Positions 1 to 6,955 of a stretch of 7,606 bases of DNA are shown one piece after another. The notes under the pieces were generated by a model, which saw nothing but the letters and a program-made list of their open reading frames with translations, made no database searches and was not told where the DNA came from. Source of the DNA: Desulfobacterales bacterium (GTDB lineage: Bacteria > Desulfobacterota > Desulfobacteria > Desulfobacterales > Desulfobacteraceae); assembly GCA_022361095.1 (NCBI GenBank), contig JAKSBO010000606.1:1-7606 (forward strand), in the 5' to 3' direction. The translations under genes were made by a program, and so were the position numbers. The stretch's first letter is position 1, and the number at the start of each line of letters is the position of its first letter.

Positions 1-2
1 AA

Positions 3-173
3 AGAGATGATTTAATAGATCAAATCACAACACTGAAAACTCAGAAGAGAACTTTACGTTCGGATAAACGCACTGCAACACGGGATCTACGTACAGCCAA
101 GCGTGACTATAGTGATGCAAGAAGAGCGTATCGAACAGCGAAAAGAGAATATGATCGTTTAGTCGGTCAGTAA
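3..173 (+). CDS. 3' end of an unidentified basic, coiled-coil-like protein (partial)
   Basis: This frame is open from the left edge to a TAA at 171-173, giving 56 residues of C-terminus; the other two forward frames stop within the first 15 bases. The peptide is very rich in Lys, Arg, Asp and Thr, with repeating units such as DLRTAKRDY, DARRAYRTAKREY and KTQKRTLRSDKRTA, and no Pro or Cys. This suggests a long charged alpha-helix or coiled coil. A strong intrinsic terminator begins 16 bp after the stop, which supports a real gene end. I do not recognise the family and the N-terminal part lies outside the window. The stretch is more AT-rich than islA and probably belongs with the receptor fragment that follows rather than with the isethionate locus. 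Confidence 0.5.
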   Translation, partial: RDDLIDQITTLKTQKRTLRSDKRTATRDLRTAKRDYSDARRAYRTAKREYDRLVGQ

Positions 174-189
174 GAGGGCTTTCCCTCAT

Positions 190-223
190 AAAAGAAAGGG
201 GGCCTTATGGCCCCCTTTCTTTT
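190..223. terminator. Strong bidirectional Rho-independent terminator
   Basis: A perfect 15-bp stem (190-204 with 209-223) closes on a TTAT loop. The stem has a GGGGGCC/GGCCCCC core and A-rich/T-rich outer arms, so transcripts from either strand end in a U-rich tail. It sits between the + strand gene ending at 173 and the minus-strand receptor fragment ending at 250, the classic arrangement for convergent genes sharing one terminator. Confidence 0.92.
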
Positions 224-249
224 TCTACCCAATTAATTTAAACATAAAC

Positions 250-426
250 CTAAAATGCATGACTCATACTCATCCCAATAATTCTACCCAGTGGGCTGTG
301 AGTTCTTGCATCATAACGTAGATCTGCACGTACTGGTGGAGGATCTTCGTTGAATAGATTAATCACGTTAACTTGCAAAGTTGTTTTATCCACGTTGAAT
401 TTAAATTGATAAAACAGATCACCTTC
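250..426 (-). pseudogene. C-terminal fragment of a TonB-dependent outer-membrane receptor
   Basis: Read on the minus strand, 426 to 250 encodes 58 residues ending in TAG. The peptide contains VNVINLFNEDPP followed by a YDARTH stretch and SPLGRIIGMSMSHAF. The NLFxxDPP motif, the YD-x-SPLGR segment and the terminal Phe (the beta-barrel assembly signal) are characteristic of the last strands of TonB-dependent receptors, which are normally 700-1000 residues long. The frame meets a TAA (minus strand; plus 427-429) immediately upstream of the first recognisable residue, and there is no room for a start before islA. More than 90% of the gene is therefore missing. It is either a true deletion remnant or the edge of a different source molecule joined to islA. 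G+C is about 35% here, well below the neighbouring islA. Confidence 0.8.
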
Positions 427-445
427 TTAAACAAACACCAACCCC

Positions 446-451
446 AAGGAG
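446..451 (+). promoter_or_regulatory. islA ribosome binding site
   Basis: AAGGAG lies 9 nt before the ATG at 461 and supports that start. Only about 15-30 bp separate it from the receptor fragment, and I see no convincing -35/-10 pair upstream, so the native islA promoter seems not to be present in this window. Confidence 0.8.
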
Positions 452-460
452 ATTTAAAAA

Positions 461-2941
461 ATGGAATGTTGTCGTTCACCCCATGAATTAATGTTACAGG
501 ATAAAATTGCCGGCCTTGCCAACCCCTACAGGGCAACCCATGCCCGGGTTTTTAAAATTCTTGACAGAATCGAAGGGTTGAAGCCCGTCATTGATGTAGA
601 ACGTGCGCTGTATTTCACCCAGTCCATGGCTAAAACCGAAGGCGAGGAACTGGTACTTCGATGGGCAAAGGCTATGAAGCACATTGCCGAACAAATCACT
701 GTATACATTGATGACGACTCCCTGATCTGCGGCCGCGCCGGCTGCGAAGGCCGTTACGGCATCCTCTATCCCGAGCTTGACGGCGACTTCCTTGGCATGG
801 CCGTTGAGGAACTGCCCAAAAGGGAAGGCTCTCCCTTCTCCATCTCCGAAGAAGATGCAAAAATCGTTGTTGAACAGATCGCGCCTTACTGGGTTGGAAA
901 AACCTACCATGAAGCACTCAACGAAGCCCTTGATGAAGATACCCACAAACTGACTTACGATGATCCCCAGGGCCTTGATTCCAGATTCATCATCAATGAG
1001 ACCTCTTCCTTCCGGTCCTCACTCCAGTGGGTACACGATTATGAAAAAATCCTCAAACGGGGCTTTGGCGGCATCCGGGATGAAGCCCGGCAAAAACTGG
1101 ATGCCCTTGATCCCCTCTCTCCCGCTGACTACAATGCAAAAAGACCTTTCCTGGAAGCCATTGTAACCGTTTGTGACGCCGTAATTATCTGGGCAAACCG
1201 CCATGCCGATCTTGCAGAAGAGATGGCCAAGACCGAAACCGACGAAACCCGCAAGGCCGAACTGCTGAAAATGGCTGAAACTGCCAGGCACGTCCCCGAA
1301 CACCCTGCCCGTAACTTCCATGAAGCGGTCCAGAGCCAGTGGTTCACCCAGATGTTCTCAAGAATTGAGCAGAAAACCGGGACCATTATCTCCAACGGCC
1401 GTATGGACCAGTACCGCTATCCCTACTACAACAAAGACGTTGAAGCAGGTATCCTCAATGATGACCAGGCCATCGAACTCATCGAATGCCTCTATGTGGG
1501 CATGGCCCAGTTCATTGATCTTTATATTTCTCCCCAGGGCGGCGCCTTTAACGAAGGCTATGCACACTGGGAAGCGGTTACCGTGGGCGGCCAGACCAAA
1601 GACGGCCTGGATGCCACCAACGAACTGACCTACCTGATCCTGAGATCAAAACGGGAATTCCCCCATCACTATCCGGACCTTGCCGCCCGTATCCATTCCC
1701 GTGCACCGAAAAGATTCCTTGCCGAAGTTGCGGAAACCATCAAAGAAGGATCCGGTTTCCCCAAACTGATCAACGATGAAGAGGTCATTCCCCTTCACCT
1801 GTCCAAAGGCGCCACCTTTGAAGAGATCTATGATTATGCGGTCTCCGGCTGTGCCGAAATCAGAATGCCCAACAGGGATACCTATACCTCGGGCAATCCC
1901 TATATCAACTTTGCTGCGGCCCTGGAAATGGTGCTATACAACGGTAAAATGCTCAAGTACGGCGACGAGCTGCTCTCCGTTGAAACCGGCGATCCCACAA
2001 CCTTTGAAACCTGGGATGAATTTTTCAACGCGTTTAAAATCCAGCAGACCAACTTCCTGAAATATGCCTTTATCCAGCAGTACAAGGTTATCAACATCCG
2101 GCCGAAACATTTTGCCACACCCTTTGGTTCCGCCATGCATGACCTGTGCATGGCGCACTGCCTGGATCTGCATACCCCGGACATCCCCGGCGGCATTGAC
2201 CTGGGGTATTTTGAATTCATGGGCCTGGGCACCGTTGTCGACTCCCTGTGCGCCATCAAAAAACTGGTTTACGAAGATAAAAAGCTGACAATGGCCCGGA
2301 TGCTGGAAGCCACCAGGGCTAACTTTGAAGGGTATGAAGATATCCAGGCCATGGTTCAGAATGTTCCCTGCTACGGCAACAACGATCCCTATGCCGATAG
2401 CATTGCAAAGGAACTGGATAAGGTCTGCGTCAGCTTTGCAAATAAATACCAGAAAGAGCTCGGGGTACATCTTGATGTGCGCTACGTGCCCTTCACCTCC
2501 CACGTTCCCTTCGGCAAAGTGGTATCTGCAACCCCCAACGGCAGGCTGGCATACACCCCGCTTTCCGACGGTTCCTCCGCATCCCACGGTGCGGATGTCA
2601 ACGGCCCCACGGCTGTTATGCTGTCCAACTACACCACCAAAAATTTCAACTTCCGTGAACGTGCCGCAAGACTGGTAAATATCAAGTTCACTCCCAAATG
2701 TGTTGAAGGCGAAGAAGGGACACATAAACTGGTTGATTTTATCAGAACCTTCTGCGACCTGAGACTGTGGCACATTCAGTTCAACGTTATCAACGCCGAT
2801 ACCCTGAAAAAAGCCCAGGAAAATCCTGAACAGTATAAAAACCTTATTGTAAGAATTGCGGGGTACAGTGCCTATTTCTGCGATCTTTCAAAGGATCTCC
2901 AGGATGACCTGATCCGGAGAACCGGCCATGAAACCTTCTAA
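461..2941 (+). CDS. islA: Isethionate sulfite-lyase, glycyl radical enzyme
   Basis: Catalyses radical C-S cleavage of isethionate (2-hydroxyethanesulfonate) to acetaldehyde and sulfite in the anaerobic cytoplasm. The 826 residues cover the whole family length (about 830): an N-terminal PFL-like domain and a C-terminal glycine-radical domain. The thiyl-radical Cys464 and general base Glu466 lie in [13 protein letters not shown]. Radical Gly801 lies in [10 protein letters not shown]. Arg185 and Gln189 (FRSSLQW), Trp370 (YAHW), Arg674 and Phe678 (DVRYVPF) match the residues I recall as Arg189, Gln193, Trp374, Arg678 and Phe682 of the Desulfovibrio enzyme; together with Cys468, Glu470 and Gly805, all are shifted by exactly four. 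The GCAE motif argues against choline lyase and diol dehydratases, which carry CVEP. The nearest alternative is dihydroxypropanesulfonate sulfite-lyase (HpsG). Codon use is strongly biased toward C-ending codons, suggesting high expression. The activase follows 163 bp downstream. Its upstream context looks broken. Confidence 0.92.
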   Translation: MECCRSPHELMLQDKIAGLANPYRATHARVFKILDRIEGLKPVIDVERALYFTQSMAKTEGEELVLRWAKAMKHIAEQITVYIDDDSLICGRAGCEGRYGILYPELDGDFLGMAVEELPKREGSPFSISEEDAKIVVEQIAPYWVGKTYHEALNEALDEDTHKLTYDDPQGLDSRFIINETSSFRSSLQWVHDYEKILKRGFGGIRDEARQKLDALDPLSPADYNAKRPFLEAIVTVCDAVIIWANRHADLAEEMAKTETDETRKAELLKMAETARHVPEHPARNFHEAVQSQWFTQMFSRIEQKTGTIISNGRMDQYRYPYYNKDVEAGILNDDQAIELIECLYVGMAQFIDLYISPQGGAFNEGYAHWEAVTVGGQTKDGLDATNELTYLILRSKREFPHHYPDLAARIHSRAPKRFLAEVAETIKEGSGFPKLINDEEVIPLHLSKGATFEEIYDYAVSGCAEIRMPNRDTYTSGNPYINFAAALEMVLYNGKMLKYGDELLSVETGDPTTFETWDEFFNAFKIQQTNFLKYAFIQQYKVINIRPKHFATPFGSAMHDLCMAHCLDLHTPDIPGGIDLGYFEFMGLGTVVDSLCAIKKLVYEDKKLTMARMLEATRANFEGYEDIQAMVQNVPCYGNNDPYADSIAKELDKVCVSFANKYQKELGVHLDVRYVPFTSHVPFGKVVSATPNGRLAYTPLSDGSSASHGADVNGPTAVMLSNYTTKNFNFRERAARLVNIKFTPKCVEGEEGTHKLVDFIRTFCDLRLWHIQFNVINADTLKKAQENPEQYKNLIVRIAGYSAYFCDLSKDLQDDLIRRTGHETF

Positions 2942-2959
2942 GGTTTATCTGTTTTTTTT
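2931..2959 (+). terminator. Weak hairpin plus T8 tract overlapping the islA stop codon
   Basis: AAACCT (2931-2936) and AGGTTT (2941-2946) form a 6-bp stem around a TCTA loop that contains most of the stop codon. Five bases later there is a run of eight T (2952-2959). The stem is weak and the spacer is longer than in a good terminator, so partial termination is the most that can be claimed. Confidence 0.4.
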
Positions 2960-2992
2960 AGCACTGCGAGTTTATAAAAATAAGCAATAAGA

Positions 2993-3033
2993 GTGAAAGG
3001 GCAGGCCTTAAATACCTGCCCTTCCACTATTTT
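2993..3033 (+). terminator. Intercistronic hairpin between islA and islB (attenuator or mRNA-end stabiliser)
   Basis: Arms 2993-3005 and 3015-3027 pair over 13 positions with a single A/C mismatch. The loop is the nine bases 3006-3014, and TATTTT follows. The stem contains GGGCAGG/CCTGCCC. It could end most transcripts after islA or protect the islA 3' end. Either would give far more lyase than activase, which is needed only in catalytic amounts. Confidence 0.65.
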
Positions 3034-3075
3034 CAAACCCAATCCCGCTTTCGGCTGAACAAAGATGAAAGTCCA

Positions 3076-3091
3076 TGATTTTATAAAATCA
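3076..3091. repeat. Perfect 16-bp palindrome before islB
   Basis: TGATTTTATAAAATCA is a perfect dyad with TGAT/ATCA ends, lying 2 bp before the islB ribosome binding site. It could be an operator for a dimeric regulator, or an RNA hairpin affecting islB translation. It also contains TATAAA-like sequence. It does not fit the FNR consensus (TTGAT-N4-ATCAA) because the spacing is eight, not four. Confidence 0.5.
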
Positions 3092-3093
3092 AA

Positions 3094-3098
3094 AGAGG
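3094..3098 (+). promoter_or_regulatory. islB ribosome binding site
   Basis: AGAGG lies 6 nt before the ATG at 3105 and fixes that start. An in-frame ATG at 3138 (Met12) has no comparable site upstream. Confidence 0.65.
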
Positions 3099-3104
3099 TA
3101 GAAA

Positions 3105-4058
3105 ATGAGCTCACTTTTGGATCGAAAAGAAACCGGTATGGTTTTCAGCATACAGAAATTCTCCGTTCATGACGGACCGGGTATCAGAACCATCGCCTTT
3201 TTAAAAGGCTGCCCCCTTCGTTGCCAATGGTGCTCCAACCCGGAATCACAATCCCTGAAACCCCAAATCGGATATAACCGCAACAAATGCATCGGGTTTG
3301 AAAAATGTACCTGCTGTATTGAACGGTCCGTAACCGGCGCGATTACCCGGGGAGAGGACGGCAAGATTGATATCAACCATGACCTTGTGAAAGATTCTTT
3401 TTTCCTTGCGGATGAATGTCCTTCAAAGGCCATTATTGTTTACGGCGAAAAACAATCCGTTGACGATGTATTGAAACGGGTTGAGGAAGACGACCTTTTT
3501 TATGCACGCTCAGGCGGTGGGATGACCCTGTCCGGGGGCGAACCCTTTGCCCAGCCGGAGTTTGCCCTGGCCCTTTTAAGGGAGGCCAGGCACAGAAGAA
3601 TCGATACCGCAGTGGAATCCTGCGGCGCCTGCAAATGGGAAATCCTTGAAAAATGCCTTCCCTTTGTCAATACCCTTATGTTTGATATAAAAAGTATAAA
3701 CACTGAAAAACATATTGAGTATACCACCCAGTCCAATGAACGGATTCTAGGCAATCTTAAAAAACTCAAAGAGAAATTCCCGAACCTTGCTGTCAGGGTC
3801 AGAACACCTGTAATTCCCGGATTCAACGATACCCAAGAAGATATTGCAGCGATCATTGATTTTATATCCGCCCTGTCAGGGAAAAAGTGTGAATATGAAA
3901 TACTTGGGTACCACCGGATGGGACAGCCCAAATACACAAATCTAGGCAGGGACTATCTGCTCAAGGATGCCGTACTTGATGATGCGCGTCTGAATGAACT
4001 GCAGGCCCTTGTGGACGCATACAACTACCAAGGTACGCCGGCAATAGAACCGGAATGA
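3105..4058 (+). CDS. islB: Isethionate sulfite-lyase activating enzyme (radical SAM)
   Basis: This radical-SAM glycyl radical enzyme activase would generate the Gly801 radical on IslA by reductive cleavage of S-adenosylmethionine. Residues 16-48 hold the family signature: a FSVHDGPGIRT segment, then GCPLRCQWC, whose Cys36, Cys40 and Cys43 bind the SAM-cluster. The SAM-binding GGE (144-146, in TLSGGEP), DIK (194-196) and RTPVIPGFND (233-242) follow. The length of 317 is typical of activases carrying a ferredoxin-like insert. That insert (about 60-110) is odd. CIGFEKCTCCIERSVTGAI keeps Cys62, Cys68 and Cys71 but has Ser75 where the fourth ligand is expected. The second cluster retains only Cys105 in ECPSKAI. 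One cluster rather than the usual two is therefore likely. Position directly after islA makes the partnership clear. It may be transcribed by read-through of the intercistronic hairpins or from its own promoter near the palindrome. Confidence 0.92.
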   Translation: MSSLLDRKETGMVFSIQKFSVHDGPGIRTIAFLKGCPLRCQWCSNPESQSLKPQIGYNRNKCIGFEKCTCCIERSVTGAITRGEDGKIDINHDLVKDSFFLADECPSKAIIVYGEKQSVDDVLKRVEEDDLFYARSGGGMTLSGGEPFAQPEFALALLREARHRRIDTAVESCGACKWEILEKCLPFVNTLMFDIKSINTEKHIEYTTQSNERILGNLKKLKEKFPNLAVRVRTPVIPGFNDTQEDIAAIIDFISALSGKKCEYEILGYHRMGQPKYTNLGRDYLLKDAVLDDARLNELQALVDAYNYQGTPAIEPE

Positions 4059-4084
4059 ATAACAGATTCTTTGGCTCCGGGGTT

Positions 4085-5254
4085 TCAATCCCTTGCTGGT
4101 ATCAGGTTAAACAGCAAGCCGCCTAGGATACCCCAGAAAGCGGATCCAATGCCCAGAAAAGAGACCCCGGACACGGTAATCAGAAATGTTGCCAATGCAC
4201 TATCTTGTTGCTTTTTTTCGGCCATGGCTTGACTCAGTCCGGAAATGATTGCCCCGAAAAGCGCTAAACCGGCAATGACCGAAATGAGCGGGGCCGGGAG
4301 TGCCATGAAAACCGCCACAAGAGTGGCACCCAAAAAACCCACGCAAAGATAGGCCAACCCACAGATGACGCCGGCAGGGTAGCGTTTTCCGGGGTCCGGG
4401 TGGGCTTCGAAGCCGGTGCAGATGGCAGCCGTAATGGCGGCCAAATTGATCCCGTGGGCACCAAACGGTGCCAAAACAACCGAGGCGAATCCCGTCGCCG
4501 TTACCATTGGATTGGCCGGGGCCTTATATCCCGCTGCACGGATGACGGCCAGTCCGGTGACGTTCTGGCCGGTCATGGTTACCAGGAATAACGGTATACC
4601 CAGCCCGATTAATGACCGGAGAGAAAATTCCGGAACCGTAAATACGGGCACGGCAATGGATGCCTTGACCTGTCCTATATCTCCGAGCATCCCCTGAAAA
4701 TATGCTGCAAAAAAACCCACCACAAATGTAATGATAATTGCATAGCGCGGCCATAACCGTTTGCATAAGACAAAACATGCAATAATCGGCGAAACCAGAA
4801 GGGGCGCCGTATTTAAATGAATAAAAACATCAACGCCGAAGCGAAGCAGGATACCGGCAAGCATTGCTGCCACAACAGCCCTGGGAATACGCTCCATAAG
4901 GGATGAAAACAGGCGTGTTACGCCGGTAAACATGATCAAGGCCCCGGAGAAAACAAAACATCCAATGGCTTCCGGGTATGAAAACGCGCTCCAGCCGGTG
5001 ACCAGCAGAGCCGCACCCGGAGTAGACCAGGCGGTAATCACAGGTGTTTTCGTTTTCATGCTCAGGTATATGCCTGAAACACCACTCCCGATTGAAATGG
5101 CCCAGATCCAGCTGATCAGTCGTGCGTTGTCTAAATCAACCGTTTCCGCAGCCTGGAAAATAATGGCGGCCGGTCCGCCGAACGATACGACAACAGCGAT
5201 GATTCCCGCGGCCATCCCCGAAAGCGACATGTCCCGGGTTAACTGTTTATACAT
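4085..5254 (-). CDS. BenE-family inner-membrane transporter (benzoate/H+ symporter family)
   Basis: A 389-residue, almost wholly hydrophobic protein with about a dozen membrane segments and short polar loops, the usual size for BenE (about 390-400). Family-typical stretches include ITAWSTPGAALL (73-84), TGQNVTGLAVIRAAGY (228-243) and PFGAHGINLAAITAAICTGF (263-282), followed by EAHPDPGKRYPAG. The founding member imports benzoate with protons in Acinetobacter. Most relatives, such as E. coli YdcO, have no proven substrate, so I do not assign one or use the name benE. The gene converges on islB with only 26 bp between stops and no obvious terminator. It diverges from the MocR regulator across 300 bp, which makes that regulator its probable controller. 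The start at 5254 has only a poor Shine-Dalgarno (TGGA). A role in moving an organosulfonate is conceivable because of the neighbours but rests on context alone. Confidence 0.87.
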   Translation of the reverse strand: MYKQLTRDMSLSGMAAGIIAVVVSFGGPAAIIFQAAETVDLDNARLISWIWAISIGSGVSGIYLSMKTKTPVITAWSTPGAALLVTGWSAFSYPEAIGCFVFSGALIMFTGVTRLFSSLMERIPRAVVAAMLAGILLRFGVDVFIHLNTAPLLVSPIIACFVLCKRLWPRYAIIITFVVGFFAAYFQGMLGDIGQVKASIAVPVFTVPEFSLRSLIGLGIPLFLVTMTGQNVTGLAVIRAAGYKAPANPMVTATGFASVVLAPFGAHGINLAAITAAICTGFEAHPDPGKRYPAGVICGLAYLCVGFLGATLVAVFMALPAPLISVIAGLALFGAIISGLSQAMAEKKQQDSALATFLITVSGVSFLGIGSAFWGILGGLLFNLIPARD

Positions 5255-5554
5255 AAATATCCATTTATCTTATTTGTTTTATGGCCGTGCCGTCCGGAAA
5301 ACCAATTCCCAGGAACCGGCGTTGCCGTGTTTAATTATTTTTTCAAAGTAGTTATACTGATGTCCATGGGGATAAAACAGATACAGAATTAATAGAAAAT
5401 AAATAGTACACTGTTTTGCTGTCCGGAGAAAAAGCAGCCACGGGCCGGCCTGATATATCAACCGGGAGGCTTGGCCCACAACAAAGTTTAAGGGATTTGA
5501 GTATTTTACCCATGCCTTTTTATAACATTCATAATTTATTGTAAAATTGAATAG
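5255..5554. promoter_or_regulatory. Divergent control region between the BenE transporter and the MocR regulator
   Basis: This AT-rich 300-bp region holds no convincing gene. Notable elements are a direct repeat, TGCCGTCCGGAAAA at 5288-5301 and TGCTGTCCGGAGAA at 5417-5430 (12 of 14 identical, same orientation). There is also a GGCCGGCC at 5443-5450 and a perfect 10-bp dyad TGATATATCA at 5451-5460. MocR regulators commonly bind direct repeats in the gap between their own gene and a divergent target, so the repeat is the best operator candidate. A possible minus-strand -10 for the transporter (TATAAC, plus 5351-5356) lacks a clear -35. Confidence 0.5.
5497..5526 (+). promoter_or_regulatory. Candidate sigma70 promoter for the MocR gene
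   Basis: TTGAGT (5497-5502) is followed after 17 bp by TTATAA (5520-5525), or after 18 bp by TATAAC (5521-5526). Transcription would begin near 5533, only about 20 bases before the ATG at 5555. No Shine-Dalgarno is evident in that short leader, so translation may be weak. Confidence 0.4.
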
Positions 5555-6955
5555 ATGCCGGATTATAAATACCAACAAATCAATCAGATGATTCGTGCCC
5601 AGATCCGGAACCAAACCCTGCTTCCCGGGGATAAAATTCCATCCATACGGCAATTGTCCCGTCAGTTAAACGTCAGCATCGGCACCGTGCAGCAGGCCTA
5701 TGCCGCCCTTGAAGACCAGGACCTGATCTTTCCTAAAAAAAGATCAGGATATTATGTTAAATCAAGGCAAAGGATCTTCCGGCCGGACACCGGCGCTTTT
5801 CAACCGGTTCCATCTGAAGTCTCAATATTGGAGACCGCGATTTCAGTTGTGCGCTCGGCTGCCAATAAAGATCTGCTGCAACTGGGAAGTGCTATACCGA
5901 ATGTGAGTGGTGACGGCGTTCGCCGGCTTCACCAGGAGTTTAAGCGCCAGGCGAATAAGGTGCTCAACTATGAAGAAGATCCGTCCGGGTATCTCCCCCT
6001 GAGACGCCGGTTGGCCCGGTGCTACATAGACGGCCGAAGGGCGGTAGACCCCGAGGATATCGTGATCACAGCCGGTTGCCAGGAAGCCCTGACCATTGCC
6101 TTGCGTTGTATTGCGGAGCCAGGTGATACCGTGCTGGTGGAATCCCCATGTTATTATGGGGTGCTGCAGGCGCTTGAATGGTATCAAATAAAGGCGGTCG
6201 AAATCCCGGTCTGCCCCGATCAGGGGATGGATATGGGCATTCTGGCCTCTGTTCTTGAATCCTGGCCTGTAAAGGGGATGATCCTGAATCCGGCATTCAG
6301 CAATCCGACGGGATATTTGTATCCGGAACATATGAAAGTAAAAATTCTTGAACTGTTAGCGGCCTATGATTTGCCGCTCATCGAAGACGATGTGTTTTCC
6401 AGGCTCGGATTTACGCAAACACACCCCAGGAGCATTCATTCATATGATACAGACGGGCGGGTGATATTATGCGGCTCTATTTCAAAAATGCTCAGCCCGG
6501 ACTTCCGGGTAGGCTGGATGATTCCCGGACGGTATTTTGAAAAAGCAAGGACCCTCAAATTTGTTACGACACTGTGTAATCCCTGTCACACACAGTTCGC
6601 CCTGGCCCGGTTCTTAGCCTCCCGTCAGCTTGAGCGTCATCTGCGAACCGTTGCCGGTGTGTATGAAAAGAGACAACGGCACATGATCCGATCCATCCGG
6701 AAATGGTTCCCGGCTTCCACACAAATCAGCCGTCCGGAAGGCGGTTTCCTGTTATGGGTTCGGCTCGAACAAGGGATTGACGGCTTAACACTCTACCGGA
6801 ATGCTGTCTCGGAAGGCGTCTGCATCACTCCGGGTGAAATCTGTTCTCCCACGGGCCGGTACAAAAACTATATCCGGCTGAATTATGCAGTGGCTTCAAA
6901 AGCAGAAACAGAATCGGCGGTCAAGATCCTGGCTCGTCTGATCAACTGCCGGTAG
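5555..6955 (+). CDS. MocR-family transcriptional regulator (GntR wHTH plus aminotransferase-like domain)
   Basis: A 466-residue DNA-binding regulator that should hold PLP in its C-terminal domain. Residues 6-68 form a GntR winged helix: LLPGDKIPSIRQLSRQLNVS, then TVQQAYAALEDQDLI and a GYYV wing. A linker leads to a fold-type-I aminotransferase domain (about 105-466). It contains NPAFSNPTG (245-253), IEDDVF (276-281), GSISKMLSPDFRVGW (307-321) with Lys311 as PLP-binding lysine, and the carboxylate-binding Arg441 in NYIRLNYA. Phe281 replaces the Tyr normal at that point, which usually contacts the PLP hydroxyl. The length fits MocR proteins such as TauR, PdxR and YdcR; the EDDV form resembles the YdcR type. 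Divergence from the BenE transporter gene suggests it controls that gene and itself. The effector cannot be read from sequence; an amino acid or amine derivative is usual. The start has no clear ribosome binding site, but the wHTH begins properly from this Met. Confidence 0.9.
   Translation: MPDYKYQQINQMIRAQIRNQTLLPGDKIPSIRQLSRQLNVSIGTVQQAYAALEDQDLIFPKKRSGYYVKSRQRIFRPDTGAFQPVPSEVSILETAISVVRSAANKDLLQLGSAIPNVSGDGVRRLHQEFKRQANKVLNYEEDPSGYLPLRRRLARCYIDGRRAVDPEDIVITAGCQEALTIALRCIAEPGDTVLVESPCYYGVLQALEWYQIKAVEIPVCPDQGMDMGILASVLESWPVKGMILNPAFSNPTGYLYPEHMKVKILELLAAYDLPLIEDDVFSRLGFTQTHPRSIHSYDTDGRVILCGSISKMLSPDFRVGWMIPGRYFEKARTLKFVTTLCNPCHTQFALARFLASRQLERHLRTVAGVYEKRQRHMIRSIRKWFPASTQISRPEGGFLLWVRLEQGIDGLTLYRNAVSEGVCITPGEICSPTGRYKNYIRLNYAVASKAETESAVKILARLINCR
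5722..5748 (+). repeat. Perfect 10-bp inverted repeat inside the MocR wHTH coding region
   Basis: CCTGATCTTT (5722-5731) and AAAGATCAGG (5739-5748) flank a 7-nt loop. It lies in codons for DLIFPKKRSG near residues 56-65. It may be chance, or an RNA hairpin or internal binding site affecting expression. Confidence 0.45.

Noticed and set aside
370..430. A sigma70 promoter for islA in the receptor fragment (for example around TTGCAA or TTGAAT)
   Set aside because: No -10 with more than weak similarity lies 16-18 bp downstream of these hexamers, and the sequence encodes the receptor on the other strand.
1934..2773. 279-codon open frame on the minus strand opposite islA
   Set aside because: It is a shadow of the strongly codon-biased islA; no ribosome binding site or recognisable protein pattern, while islA has all catalytic motifs.
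461..2941. Choline trimethylamine-lyase, glycerol/propanediol dehydratase or pyruvate formate-lyase
   Set aside because: The thiyl motif is GCAE rather than CVEP or the PFL Cys-Cys pair, and the sulfonate-binding Arg/Gln/Trp/Phe set is present.
3076..3091. FNR or CRP site before islB
   Set aside because: The TGAT/ATCA ends are eight bases apart; FNR needs four, and the CRP core TGTGA is absent. Kept only as an unassigned palindrome.
4059..4084. Terminator between islB and the convergent transporter gene
   Set aside because: Only a 3-4 bp GGG/CCC pairing without a T tract is present in the 26-bp gap.
5279..5653. 124-codon minus-strand open frame covering the divergent gap and the start of the MocR gene
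   Set aside because: It overlaps the essential wHTH codons of the MocR gene, reads as irregular aromatic-rich sequence, and has no ribosome binding site. The better explanation is an AT-rich control region.
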